Source: Marinobacter fonticola
GTDB taxonomy: Bacteria; Pseudomonadota; Gammaproteobacteria; Pseudomonadales; Oleiphilaceae
NCBI RefSeq assembly: GCF_008122265.1
Contig: NZ_CP043042.1
Location: 806,001-870,000, forward strand
Direction: 5' to 3'
Length of the DNA stretch: 64,000 bases
Positions 31,158 through 39,593 of this stretch are shown piece after piece; the stretch's first letter is position 1; every line of letters begins with the position of its first letter. The notes under the pieces were generated by a model. It saw only the letters and a list, made by a program, of their open reading frames with translations, was not told the DNA's origin and did no database searches. Both the position numbers and the translations under genes were made by a program.

Positions 31158-31964
31158 ATGACCGTTGACGACCTCGTTGTTCCGCTGGGGCAGGGCGTTA
31201 GGGTTCAGGCTCAGCGTCTGCGCCAAGCGCGCGGTGACGGACCGGTGTTGGTCTTCCTGCACGAATCCCTGGGCAATATTGCCCTGTGGAAACGGTTTCC
31301 CCGTCGCTTGGCGGAAGCGACCGGCCTCGACGCCCTGGTTTATGAACGCCGGGGTTATGGCGCCTCCAGTGACGAACCGTTGCCGCGCCCTTACAACTAT
31401 CAGGCGCAGGAAGGAACGGTGTGGCTGCCGCGTCTGCTGGACGCTCTGGCAATCGACGAGGTGATACTGGTAGGTCACAGCGATGGCGGCTCCATTGCCT
31501 TGATCGCTGCTGCGGCGCTGGGGGATCGGGTGAAAGGACTGATTACCATGGCGGCCCACACCTGGGCGGATCACCTCACCGTGAAGGGTATCCGCGATAT
31601 GCGGCGGCGCTATCTGGAGGAGGGCATCCGCGAAAAGCTGCTGCGTCATCACGGTGAGCGTACCGACGCGCTGTTCCAGGCCTGGCACGACGTGTGGCTG
31701 GACGAAGGATTTCAGCAATCTCTCGATTTTGCGCCCTGGCTGGACGCCATCCAATGCCCGGCTATGATCATTCAGGGCGATGACGACGAATACGGCGTTC
31801 CAGAGCAGGTGACCGATATTGTGAATGGTATTGGTCGCCACGCGACGCCGGTCTTTCTGCCCGAAACCGGCCATTCGCCCCATCTACAGCGGCCGGAGAG
31901 AGTGCTGTCGTTGATTTGCGACTTCGTACGACTAAAGGTTGATCAAAAAAAGCCCGATTTTTAA
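31158..31964 (+). CDS. Alpha/beta hydrolase
   Basis: This 268-residue alpha/beta hydrolase has the nucleophile elbow GHSDGG with Ser108, the oxyanion-side FLHESLGN segment, a later Asp region (QGDDDEYGVPEQ) and the C-terminal histidine in ETGHSPHLQRPE, giving a full triad. Its upstream frame extends into the thioesterase gene, but ATG 31158 lies four bases after that stop and gives a normal family start. It may release an acid from an ester that the synthetase then activates; this is inferred from the shared operon only. Confidence 0.83.
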   Translation: MTVDDLVVPLGQGVRVQAQRLRQARGDGPVLVFLHESLGNIALWKRFPRRLAEATGLDALVYERRGYGASSDEPLPRPYNYQAQEGTVWLPRLLDALAIDEVILVGHSDGGSIALIAAAALGDRVKGLITMAAHTWADHLTVKGIRDMRRRYLEEGIREKLLRHHGERTDALFQAWHDVWLDEGFQQSLDFAPWLDAIQCPAMIIQGDDDEYGVPEQVTDIVNGIGRHATPVFLPETGHSPHLQRPERVLSLICDFVRLKVDQKKPDF

Positions 31965-31970
31965 TTGACG

Positions 31971-31986
31971 TTTACGTATACGTAAA
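31971..31986 (+). promoter_or_regulatory. LiuR operator upstream of the LIV transporter genes
   Basis: TTTACGTATACGTAAA is a perfect 16-base palindrome, 68 bases before livG. A TTGACG hexamer (31965-31970) overlaps its left side, and ACCTGTGATAAGACT (31991-32005) follows, nearly identical to the block after the 29,017 box. Confidence 0.8.
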
Positions 31987-32054
31987 TTTAACCTGTGATA
32001 AGACTAAATACAGATCAATAACGCGCATAACAACAACAAAAGGTAGGATGGTCC

Positions 32055-32831
32055 ATGAGTGACCCGTTCGTTCTGGAGACCCAAAGCCTCGTCAAAGAGT
32101 TCAAAGGCTTTGTCGCGGTCGATGACGTCAACCTGAAGGTGCAGCGTGGCCATATTCATGCCCTGATCGGCCCCAATGGCGCGGGCAAGACCACGGTCTT
32201 CAACTTGCTCACCAAGTTCCTCATTCCCACCCGGGGCAAGATCCTGTTCAAGGGCGAGGATATCACCGCCATGAAATCGGCTGCCATCGCCCGCAAGGGT
32301 GTCGTGCGGTCCTTCCAGATTTCCGCCGTCTTTCCCCATATGACCGCGCTGGAGAATATCCGCGTAGCGCTACAGAGCTTCGAAGGGCACTCGTTCCGAT
32401 TCTGGAAATCCGGCGAATCCCTCAATGAACTCAATGACCGCTGTATGGCGTTACTGGACAGTGTAGGCTTGGCCGAATTTGCCAACACCACCACCGTGGA
32501 GCTGGCCTATGGCCGCAAACGGGCGCTGGAGCTGGCCACTACCCTGGCGATGGAGCCGGAATTGCTGCTGCTCGACGAGCCCACTCAAGGCATGGGCAGC
32601 GAAGACGTGGAGCGCGTGGTGGATCTGGTGCGCAAGGCTGCCGAAGGTCGCACGGTGTTGATGGTCGAGCACAACCTGGGCGTGGTCAGCAAGCTCTGTG
32701 ATCGGGTCACCGTACTGGCTCAGGGATCGGTGTTGACCGAGGGCGATTACCAGCAGGTTTCCGACGACCCGCGGGTGCGCGAGGTGTACATGGGTGGCAC
32801 TGCGACCCGCAAACAGGAGGCAGCGGAATGA
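32055..32831 (+). CDS. livG: Branched-chain amino acid ABC transporter, ATP-binding protein LivG
   Basis: This 258-residue ABC ATPase has Walker A GPNGAGKTT (about residues 38-46), a Q-loop region (VVRSFQISAVFPHMTALEN), a LivG-type signature ELAYGRKRALELA in place of LSGGQ, Walker B LLLLDEPTQGMG and the H-loop MVEHNLG. It would power import of branched-chain amino acids or related acids with LivF, LivH, LivM and the binding protein. A LiuR box precedes the gene. ATG has the ribosome binding site AGGTAGGATGG. Its stop overlaps the livF start. Confidence 0.93.
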   Translation: MSDPFVLETQSLVKEFKGFVAVDDVNLKVQRGHIHALIGPNGAGKTTVFNLLTKFLIPTRGKILFKGEDITAMKSAAIARKGVVRSFQISAVFPHMTALENIRVALQSFEGHSFRFWKSGESLNELNDRCMALLDSVGLAEFANTTTVELAYGRKRALELATTLAMEPELLLLDEPTQGMGSEDVERVVDLVRKAAEGRTVLMVEHNLGVVSKLCDRVTVLAQGSVLTEGDYQQVSDDPRVREVYMGGTATRKQEAAE

Positions 32832-33610
32832 ACCAGTCTCCTCACTCCCATGTCCAGCAGTCCCAGGAACCTGGCGCCCAGGCCCCGAAAGCCCAGGTCT
32901 CTAATAAAACGCAAGAACAGCTCCGCATCTCCGGGCTTCACGCGTTTTACGGCGAGTCGCATATCCTTCATGGCATCGATATGACGGTTCAGCGGGGCGA
33001 GCTGGTCACCCTGCTGGGCCGCAACGGCGCCGGCCGCAGCACGACCCTCAAAGCCATTATGAATATGGTGGGCCGCCGTAATGGTTCGATCATGATCAAC
33101 GGTGAGGAGACGATGGCCTGTGCCCCTCACCACATTGCAAGGTTGGGCGTTGGGTATTGCCCCGAACACCGGGGCATTTTTTCCGGGCTTAATGTGATGG
33201 AAAACCTGACGCTCCCACCGGTCGTAAGAAGCGGCGGCATAGGGCTGGAGGAAATCTTCTCCATGTTCCCGAACCTGTATGAACGCCGCACCAGCCAGGG
33301 CTCCAAACTCTCGGGCGGCGAGCAGCAAATGCTGGCCATGGCCCGGATTCTGAGAACCGGCGCCAACATGCTGTTGCTGGATGAAATCACCGAAGGGCTG
33401 GCCCCGGTTATTGTCGAGAAGCTGGGCGATGTGCTGGTCAGGCTCAAAGAAAAAGGCCTGACCATCGTCCTGGTCGAGCAGAACTTCCATTTCGCGGCCC
33501 CCTTGGCGGACCGCCACTACGTCATGGAACACGGCAAGATTGTGGAAGAGATCAGTGCTAACGAGCTTGAAGCCAAGCAGTCGATGCTGGATCAGTACCT
33601 GGGCGTGTAA
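32828..33610 (+). CDS. livF: Branched-chain amino acid ABC transporter, ATP-binding protein LivF
   Basis: This 260-residue ABC ATPase partners LivG. Walker A reads GRNGAGRST (residues 64-72), so the usual nucleotide-binding lysine is Arg70. The signature LSGGEQQMLAMARIL, Walker B MLLLDEITEGLAP and H-loop VEQNFHF are intact. The same Arg form is known in some LIV-type LivF relatives, so this is more likely a lineage trait than an inactive copy. A 30-residue Gln/Pro/Ser-rich N-terminal extension precedes the domain, making it longer than typical LivF. ATG overlaps the livG stop (ATGA). Confidence 0.92.
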   Translation: MNQSPHSHVQQSQEPGAQAPKAQVSNKTQEQLRISGLHAFYGESHILHGIDMTVQRGELVTLLGRNGAGRSTTLKAIMNMVGRRNGSIMINGEETMACAPHHIARLGVGYCPEHRGIFSGLNVMENLTLPPVVRSGGIGLEEIFSMFPNLYERRTSQGSKLSGGEQQMLAMARILRTGANMLLLDEITEGLAPVIVEKLGDVLVRLKEKGLTIVLVEQNFHFAAPLADRHYVMEHGKIVEEISANELEAKQSMLDQYLGV

Positions 33611-33724
33611 TGCCCGGGTTCGTGTGAGCAGTTGAAATTGCAATTGAAGTTGAAATAAAAAGCGCAGCAAAAGCAACAAGAAAAAATCCCGAAACCAACG
33701 CGCGACAGTAGCGGAGAAACAACA

Positions 33725-34939
33725 ATGACAATGATGAAGAAGCTCCTGACATCAGCGGTTGCGTCAGCCATGCTTGTGGGCGGTGCCCAGGCTGAGATAT
33801 CCGGCAACACCGTCAAGATCGGCTACTTGGCCGATATGTCCGGTACCTACCGTGACTTGGCAGGCCCAAACGGCCAAACCGCCTTGGAAATGGCTATCGC
33901 GGACTTTGGCGGCAAGGTCAATGACGCCAAGATCGAAGTCGTCAGCGCGGATGACCGGAACAGTCCGGACTCCGCCTCAAGCACGGCGCGGCGTTGGGTA
34001 GAAAACGAGAATGTGGATCTGATAGCCGGCCTCGTGGCCTCTTCGGTCACCATCGCGGTCAGCAACATTCTGGAAGAAAACGACAAGCTGGGCATCGTCT
34101 CCGGCTCTGCCGCATCCAGTATCACCAACGAGCACTGTACCCCTAACCACATCCACTATGTATATGACACCTACCCGTTGGCGAACGGTACGGCCAGTGC
34201 CGTAGTTAAAGAGGGCGGCAAGAGCTGGTTTATTCTGACGGCGGATTACGCCTTTGGCCACGCTCTGGAAGGCGACGTCACCCGCGTGGTTGAAGAAAAT
34301 GGCGGCAAAGTGATGCAGACCGTGCGTCATCCTTTCCCGACATCCGATTTTTCGTCGTTCATTCTGCAGGCCCAGTCGTCCGGGGCCGACGTGGTTGCCC
34401 TGGCTAACGCCGGTGCGGATACCACCAACGCCATCACCACGGCCGGCGAGTTCGGCCTGACCCAATCCGGCCAGACGCTCGCAGCCCTGTTGCTGTTCCT
34501 TACCGACGTTCATGCCTTAGGTCCGCAATCCGCCCAGGGTATTCAGCTCACCACCGGCTGGTACTGGGACATGAACGACGAAACCCGTGCCTGGTCCGAT
34601 CGCTTCATGGAAAAGACCGGTGTTCGTCCCACCATGGTTCACGCCGGTATCTATTCCAGCACGATCCAGTACCTCAATGCCGTCAAGGCAACCGGCTCGG
34701 ACGATGCCCAGACCGTCCGCAAGCAGATGATGGACACACCCATCAACGACATGTTTGCCAAAAATGGCGTTATTCGCGAGGACGGGCGCATGGTGCACGA
34801 CATGTACCTGGCGCAAGTGAAGACACCGGAAGAGTCCGAAAGCGAGTGGGATCTCTACGAGATCGTGCGCACGATCCCGGGGGACGAGGCCTACCGCCCG
34901 CTGTCCGAGAGTAAGTGCAAGCTCGTCACCCAAAAGTGA
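33725..34939 (+). CDS. Periplasmic branched-chain amino acid-type substrate-binding protein
   Basis: This 404-residue protein has a signal peptide (MTMMKKLLTSAVASAMLVGGAQA, cleavage near Ala22-Glu24) and a type I periplasmic binding fold (VKIGYLADMSGTYRDLAGPNGQTALE). It resembles the LivJ/LivK and urea/amide-binding family. It captures the ligand for LivFGHM; leucine, isovalerate or a related acid is likely from the LiuR context, not shown by sequence. A 114-base A/T-rich gap with GTTGAA/TTGAAG repeats lies before it, and a strong hairpin follows it. Confidence 0.88.
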   Translation: MTMMKKLLTSAVASAMLVGGAQAEISGNTVKIGYLADMSGTYRDLAGPNGQTALEMAIADFGGKVNDAKIEVVSADDRNSPDSASSTARRWVENENVDLIAGLVASSVTIAVSNILEENDKLGIVSGSAASSITNEHCTPNHIHYVYDTYPLANGTASAVVKEGGKSWFILTADYAFGHALEGDVTRVVEENGGKVMQTVRHPFPTSDFSSFILQAQSSGADVVALANAGADTTNAITTAGEFGLTQSGQTLAALLLFLTDVHALGPQSAQGIQLTTGWYWDMNDETRAWSDRFMEKTGVRPTMVHAGIYSSTIQYLNAVKATGSDDAQTVRKQMMDTPINDMFAKNGVIREDGRMVHDMYLAQVKTPEESESEWDLYEIVRTIPGDEAYRPLSESKCKLVTQK

Positions 34940-34953
34940 TGGTATGACCGACC

Positions 34954-35006
34954 GGGCTCCCCGTAACCGTCCCCGCAGCTCGATCAGAATGTCGGGCGGG
35001 GAGCCC
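34954..35006 (+). promoter_or_regulatory. Stable hairpin between the binding-protein gene and livH
   Basis: GGGCTCCCCG (34954-34963) and CGGGGAGCCC (34997-35006) form a perfect 10-base stem with a 33-base loop, with no T-run after it. Such hairpins after binding-protein genes protect the upstream mRNA end, so the binding protein is made in excess over the permease. Function here is inferred. Confidence 0.65.
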
Positions 35007-35067
35007 ACAGAAAACTGCAGATTCGCAAACCGGTTGTAACGTCTGCGCTGCTTTTGGAGTTCTCGAC

Positions 35068-35955
35068 ATGTCCATGATATTGGGTGTCCCCGTGACGGTG
35101 CTGTCCGGCCAGTTAATGCTCGGGGTAATCAATGGCGCCTTTTACGCCCTGCTCAGTCTCGGGCTGGCGGTCATATTCGGTCTGCTGAAAATTATCAACT
35201 TTGCCCACGGCGCCATGTACATGCTCGGTGCGATGTGCACCGTTCTCATGTTCGATGCTTTTGGCGTCAACTACTGGGTGGCGCTTTTCGTAGCTCCGCT
35301 GGTGGTGGGCTGTTTCGGTATTCTGCTGGAGTACTTCCTGTTACGCCGTATCGCCGGGCAGGATCATATCTATAGCCTGCTTCTGACGTTCGGTGTCGCC
35401 CTTGTCCTCCAGGGCGTACTGACCAACATTTATGGGGTGTCCGGGCTGCGCTACACCATGCCGGATATCTTCAAAGGGGGCATGAACCTGGGGTTCATGT
35501 TCCTTCCTTACTATCGGGCGTGGGTCATCGTGGTCGCCTTGCTGGTGTGCTTCGGTACCTGGTTCATGATTGAGAAAACCCGGCTGGGTTCCTACCTGCG
35601 GGCCGGTACGGAAGACTCGCAACTGATGCAGGGATTCGGCATCAATGTGCCACTGCTGATCAGTCTGACCTACGGCTTCGGTGTCATGCTGGCCGCCTTT
35701 GCCGGCGCTCTGGCCGCACCCATTTATTCGGTGTCGCCGGTGATGGGCTCCAACATACTGATCGTGGTGTTTGCCGTGGTGGTGATCGGCGGCATGGGGT
35801 CCATTGCGGGTGCGGTGATTACCGGCCTGCTAATGGGGGTTGTCGAGGGCCTCACCAAGGTTATCTATCCGGAAGGTTCGGCCGCCGTGATCTTCCTGGT
35901 GATGGTGATTGTCTTGTTGATTCGCCCCTCGGGCCTGTTCGGTAAGGAGGCATAG
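35068..35955 (+). CDS. livH: Branched-chain amino acid ABC transporter permease LivH
   Basis: This 295-residue inner-membrane protein has about eight hydrophobic helices and the family segments NGAFYALLSLGLAVIFGLLKIINFAHGAMYMLGA near the N-terminus and MGSIAGAVITGLLMGVVEGL near the C-terminus. LivH forms the translocation path with LivM. It begins after GGAGTTCTCGAC and ends two bases before livM. Confidence 0.93.
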   Translation: MSMILGVPVTVLSGQLMLGVINGAFYALLSLGLAVIFGLLKIINFAHGAMYMLGAMCTVLMFDAFGVNYWVALFVAPLVVGCFGILLEYFLLRRIAGQDHIYSLLLTFGVALVLQGVLTNIYGVSGLRYTMPDIFKGGMNLGFMFLPYYRAWVIVVALLVCFGTWFMIEKTRLGSYLRAGTEDSQLMQGFGINVPLLISLTYGFGVMLAAFAGALAAPIYSVSPVMGSNILIVVFAVVVIGGMGSIAGAVITGLLMGVVEGLTKVIYPEGSAAVIFLVMVIVLLIRPSGLFGKEA

Positions 35956-35957
35956 TC

Positions 35958-36953
35958 ATGGCGACCACAACCACCCAGACGGATATTCAGCAAAGTATCG
36001 TCAAGCAACAGAAATCGGAACAACGTAAGAAGCGGATACTGAACCTGGTGCTGCTGGCACTGCTCCTACTGGCGCCGGCGGTGATGTACCCCGTGTTTCT
36101 GATGAAGATCCTGTGTTTCGCCTTGTTCGCCGTAGCCTTCAACCTCCTATTGGGCTTCACGGGCCTGCTGTCATTCGGGCACGCAGCGTTCCTGGCGGCC
36201 GGTTCCTATACCACCGGTTATCTGTTATCGAACTTCTCCGGTCTGACGACGGAAATGGGTATTGTCGTGGGCACGGCGGCGGCAACGGTGCTGGGCCTTG
36301 GCTTCGGTGTCGTGGCCATACGCCGCCAGGGTATCTATTTTGCGATGATTACGCTGGCTCTGGCGCAGCTGGTCTACTTCTTCTTCGTGCAGGCCCCGTT
36401 TACCGGTGGCGAGGATGGCATGCATGGCGTACCTCGAGGCTACCTGTTCGGCGTGGTGGACCTGAGTAACAACTATGCCATGTATTACTTCGTGCTGGCG
36501 GTATTCCTGGGCGGTTACCTGCTGGTGCAGCGCATCGTCGGTTCGCCTTTCGGACAGGTGCTCAAAGCCATCAAGCAGAACGAGCCGAGGGCGGTCTCCC
36601 TGGGGTACAACGTGGACCGCTACAAACTGCTGGCCTTCGTGATCTCCGCCAGCCTCGCTGGCCTCGCCGGTTCCGTGAAAACCGTGGTGTTCCAGCTTGC
36701 GTCCCTCAATGACGCCCACTGGCATATGTCCGGCGAAGTTATCCTCATGACCCTGCTGGGGGGTACCGGCACCCTCCTGGGGCCGGTAATTGGCGCTACC
36801 TTCGTGGTTAACCTGGAATACCAACTCTCACAAGGCCCGATGGGCGACTGGGTAGACCCCATCCTTGGCGGCATTTTCATACTGACGGTGATGGCTTTCC
36901 GTTCAGGTATTGTGGGGGAGATCCAGAATTTCATGCGCAAGAATATGAGCTGA
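35958..36953 (+). CDS. livM: Branched-chain amino acid ABC transporter permease LivM
   Basis: This 331-residue permease has a charged N-terminal cytoplasmic stretch (residues 1-30, rich in Gln and Lys), then about eight helices and the LivM pattern FNLLLGFTGLLSFGHAAFLAAGSYTTGYLL. The EAA-like loop (GYNVDRYKLLAFVISASLAGLAG) is visible. AGGAGGCATAGTC before the ATG is a very good ribosome binding site, and the livH stop is two bases upstream. It ends the transporter operon before a terminator. Confidence 0.93.
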   Translation: MATTTTQTDIQQSIVKQQKSEQRKKRILNLVLLALLLLAPAVMYPVFLMKILCFALFAVAFNLLLGFTGLLSFGHAAFLAAGSYTTGYLLSNFSGLTTEMGIVVGTAAATVLGLGFGVVAIRRQGIYFAMITLALAQLVYFFFVQAPFTGGEDGMHGVPRGYLFGVVDLSNNYAMYYFVLAVFLGGYLLVQRIVGSPFGQVLKAIKQNEPRAVSLGYNVDRYKLLAFVISASLAGLAGSVKTVVFQLASLNDAHWHMSGEVILMTLLGGTGTLLGPVIGATFVVNLEYQLSQGPMGDWVDPILGGIFILTVMAFRSGIVGEIQNFMRKNMS

Positions 36954-36983
36954 TCGGGCATGCCCCCGTGCCTTTGAAAGGAG

Positions 36984-37010
36984 AGCCCGCTCAGTGCGGG
37001 CTTTCTTGTT
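36984..37010 (+). terminator. Rho-independent terminator after livM
   Basis: AGCCCGC (36984-36990), loop TCAGT and GCGGGCT (36996-37002) are followed by a T-rich tract TTCTTGTTT. It lies about 30 bases after the livM stop and ends the liu/liv island. Confidence 0.85.
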
Positions 37011-37396
37011 TCTGGGAAAACCGCTCCGGGAATGTAAACAAATATTGCCGTTGTTCGAGGGTTAGTTAGCAAGTGCGTCCAGTGAGCGCAGTTAATGTGA
37101 TGGTTTTCACGGTTCGCTTGTGCGGCTTGCCACACTCTCGACTGTCACCTGCATGGAACGGGGGCTCGCTCGGCCTTCTGCGATAGGCTTTTGCGGCGCG
37201 CGGGCCCCACGCGTTTGCTGCAGCGCACGAGGCGCTAAGCGCTTTCCCCACTGCTCTCCATTTCAGTTGCACGTGTACGTAAATCCTTGTGAAATTTACA
37301 AAAACTCTCAATTAAACGGCTAGTTATTACAGAAAATTAAACTAGACTTTGACATGGGTTTTTTTGTGCAAGTTCAGCAAGGGTGGGCCGTTTGGC
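37011..37396. other. Intergenic region before the MSHA cluster
   Basis: The region holds no recognisable gene. Features seen are a LiuR-like 16-mer at 37268-37283 (TGCACGTGTACGTAAA, 13 of 16 matching the livG box), an A/T-rich stretch, and an inverted repeat CTAGTT/AACTAG (37320-37345). A TTGACA at 37349 has no matching -10 at the right distance. The promoter of the msh genes is expected here but was not pinned down. Confidence 0.4.
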
Positions 37397-38311
37397 GTGA
37401 GTGAATCCTTCCTTAGACGTCTTTTTCAGCGCGGTAAGCGGCAGGGTTCCCTGTCGTTGGAAGTCCGGGCTGATGGTCTGGCCTGGAGCTATAGCGCCGT
37501 GAGTGCCGTTAGCCACGGATTCCTCGAAGGGCCCCCGGCCCGGCGACAGGCTCTGCTGGATACATTGGTGGCTGAGCACGGCTGGAGTGGGGCCCGTGCA
37601 CGACTGATCTTGCCGATGGATCAATATCAGGTCTTTCAACTGGACCGTCCCGACGCTATCGCCGACGACGAGCTGGCGGACGCCTTGCGCTGGAAACTGA
37701 AGGACCTGCTCGAATACAGCCCCGCCGAAGCCGTTTGCGATGTCTTTCCCTTCCCCGAGGATGCCTCGCGTGGCCGCGGTGAACTCATCAACGTTGTAGC
37801 GGCGCGTAAAACCTTGGCGCGAGAGCTGGTCAAGCTGGTGGAAAACGCCGGGCTGGAGCTCGAGCGTATCGATATTGCCGAATTGGCATTACGTAATCTG
37901 GCCGCGTCGCTCGATGCCAAGAGTCATGGCGTGGCGCTGGTTCACCTGCGGGAAAATGACGGTCAGATGGTGATTTGCCGCGGCAACACGCTCTACCTGT
38001 CACGCAAGCTCGATGTCTCGTCGGAAAGCCTGCGCGACGCCGCCCAACAGGACGGCGCCGTCCAGTCGCTGGCGCTGGAAATTCAGCGCTCCCTGGACTA
38101 CTTCGAAAGCCAGCTGGGCCAGATCCCGCCGCGTCGCCTCTACCTGGTGGCGCGCGACAATGTCATGCCGTTGGCGCCGATGCTGGCCTCCTATGTTGCG
38201 GTGTCGGTGGAAACTTTCGACGCCGGTGAACTGGGGTTGAAAGACGCATTGGATAGCCGCTGTTTGCCGGCGTTGGGCGGCAACCTTGCGCTGGGAGGGA
38301 GCAGCGCATGA
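37397..38311 (+). CDS. mshI: MSHA biogenesis protein MshI (PilM-like)
   Basis: This roughly 304-residue protein resembles PilM-type actin-like cytoplasmic proteins of type IV pilus systems, which link the ATPase to the inner-membrane platform. Segments such as ARLILPMDQYQVFQLDRP and ELADALRWKLKDLLEYSPAEAVCDVFPFP are typical of MshI. The start is uncertain: GTG 37397 (MSESFLRRLFQRG) was chosen because the upstream extension to TTG 37349 looks non-conserved. Its stop overlaps the next gene (ATGA). Confidence 0.85.
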   Translation: MSESFLRRLFQRGKRQGSLSLEVRADGLAWSYSAVSAVSHGFLEGPPARRQALLDTLVAEHGWSGARARLILPMDQYQVFQLDRPDAIADDELADALRWKLKDLLEYSPAEAVCDVFPFPEDASRGRGELINVVAARKTLARELVKLVENAGLELERIDIAELALRNLAASLDAKSHGVALVHLRENDGQMVICRGNTLYLSRKLDVSSESLRDAAQQDGAVQSLALEIQRSLDYFESQLGQIPPRRLYLVARDNVMPLAPMLASYVAVSVETFDAGELGLKDALDSRCLPALGGNLALGGSSA

Positions 38312-38922
38312 TTCAGCAGATCAATCTTTACACCGACGAGCTCAGGCCAAAACGGGAGCCACTGCAGGCGCGTAGCGCCGGCGTGTTACTGGTCGCACTG
38401 GTGGCGGTGCTGATTCTGGCCGGTGGGTTCGCGCGTTGGGAATACAGTACCGCTGTGGAGGAACAGCGGACGCTGCAGCAGCAGGTGAATGCGTTGCAGG
38501 ATGAACTCGCAGTCCTCGAGACGACCGTTGCCGCGAAGGTGGAAGACCCGGACCTGGTCGCTGCCATGCGTCAAATGGATCGCGAGGCGCAGCAGCGCCG
38601 GCAGGTGCTCTCGCAGGTCGAGACGCTGGTCGTCATCGATGGCCCTCGTTTCTCAGCGTACCTCGAGGCGCTGGCTCGCCAGACCCTGGATGGCCTGTGG
38701 CTCACCACGATAGATCTCGGCCGTTCGTCCAGCGATCTCCGGCTGACGGGTGTGACCCGTGCTGGCGAGCGCGTGCCCCAGTATCTGCAGCGGCTCAGTG
38801 CCGAGCCCGCTTTTATCGGCCGCGAGTTCCACTCGTTTGCGCTGGATCGGGCCGAAGATCGCCAGCTGATCCAATTCAGCGTGGCTACTGACGATGGCGA
38901 GGAGGGCGGTCATGGCTCTTAA
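38308..38922 (+). CDS. MSHA biogenesis PilN-like protein (second MshI-type gene)
   Basis: This 204-residue bitopic inner-membrane protein has a short cytoplasmic N-terminus with the PilN-like INLYTDELRP motif (residues 5-14), one helix (about residues 23-41), a coiled coil and a periplasmic ferredoxin-like domain. The INL(Y/L)P-type motif is what PilM proteins grip, so it should bind MshI. It overlaps the start of mshJ by 11 bases. Confidence 0.82.
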   Translation: MIQQINLYTDELRPKREPLQARSAGVLLVALVAVLILAGGFARWEYSTAVEEQRTLQQQVNALQDELAVLETTVAAKVEDPDLVAAMRQMDREAQQRRQVLSQVETLVVIDGPRFSAYLEALARQTLDGLWLTTIDLGRSSSDLRLTGVTRAGERVPQYLQRLSAEPAFIGREFHSFALDRAEDRQLIQFSVATDDGEEGGHGS

Positions 38923-39589
38923 CCCCAGACTTCAGCAGGCGATTACTTGGTACGACGAACGTCCGGTTCGCGAGCGCGGACTGATTCTCGCGACCCTCGC
39001 GGTTGTTCTGTCGCTGGCGCTATGGCAATGGTTTATCGGCCCGCAACTGACCGGTGCGGCGCTGATGGAGCAGCAGTCCCGGCAGTTGGCCCAGCAGCAG
39101 CGGCAGCTTGTCGAGGAGCGTGAGCGCCTGTCCCGGCTTGCAGCGGAAGACCCCTCCGCCCAATTGCAGGCACGTATCAACCGGCGTCAATCCGAGTTGC
39201 AGCAGTTGAATAGCCAGATCGACCAGGCCACTGAAACCCTGATTGCGCCACAAGCGATGGTGTCTTTGTTGCGAGCGATGCTGGCCTCCCAGGACAAGCT
39301 TGAACTGGTGCGCCTTGAGTTGCTGCCACCCGAGCCGATATACGGCCGTAAGGTCGACGTTGCGGCGAACGACGCCGAAAAACCAAGGCCACTGCTCTAC
39401 GCCCACAACGTGGAGCTGGAAGTGAGCGGGCGTTATCTCGATGTACTGACGTATCTGAAAACGCTGGAAGACCTGGACCCAAGACTGGGCTGGGAGGCGT
39501 TTCACTATGAAGTAGATCCTTATCCCAATGGCAAGGCTCGCCTCAGGGTGCGGACACTGAGCCTGGAACGCGCTTGGCTGGGGGTATGA
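38912..39589 (+). CDS. mshJ: MSHA biogenesis protein MshJ (PilO-like)
   Basis: This 225-residue inner-membrane protein has one helix (about residues 24-42) followed by a long Gln/Glu-rich coiled coil (residues 50-115) and a periplasmic alpha/beta domain, the layout of PilO. It would pair with the PilN-like protein in the alignment complex. ATG 38912 lies behind GGAGGGCGG; a longer frame from 38894 is possible but less likely. Confidence 0.82.
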   Translation: MALNPRLQQAITWYDERPVRERGLILATLAVVLSLALWQWFIGPQLTGAALMEQQSRQLAQQQRQLVEERERLSRLAAEDPSAQLQARINRRQSELQQLNSQIDQATETLIAPQAMVSLLRAMLASQDKLELVRLELLPPEPIYGRKVDVAANDAEKPRPLLYAHNVELEVSGRYLDVLTYLKTLEDLDPRLGWEAFHYEVDPYPNGKARLRVRTLSLERAWLGV

Positions 39590-39593
39590 GTAA

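Noticed and set aside
37349..37404. TTGACA as a -35 element and a 16-codon upstream frame (ATG 37354) overlapping the mshI start
   Set aside because: No -10 occurs at 16-18 bases after TTGACA, and the small frame has no ribosome binding site or conserved content.
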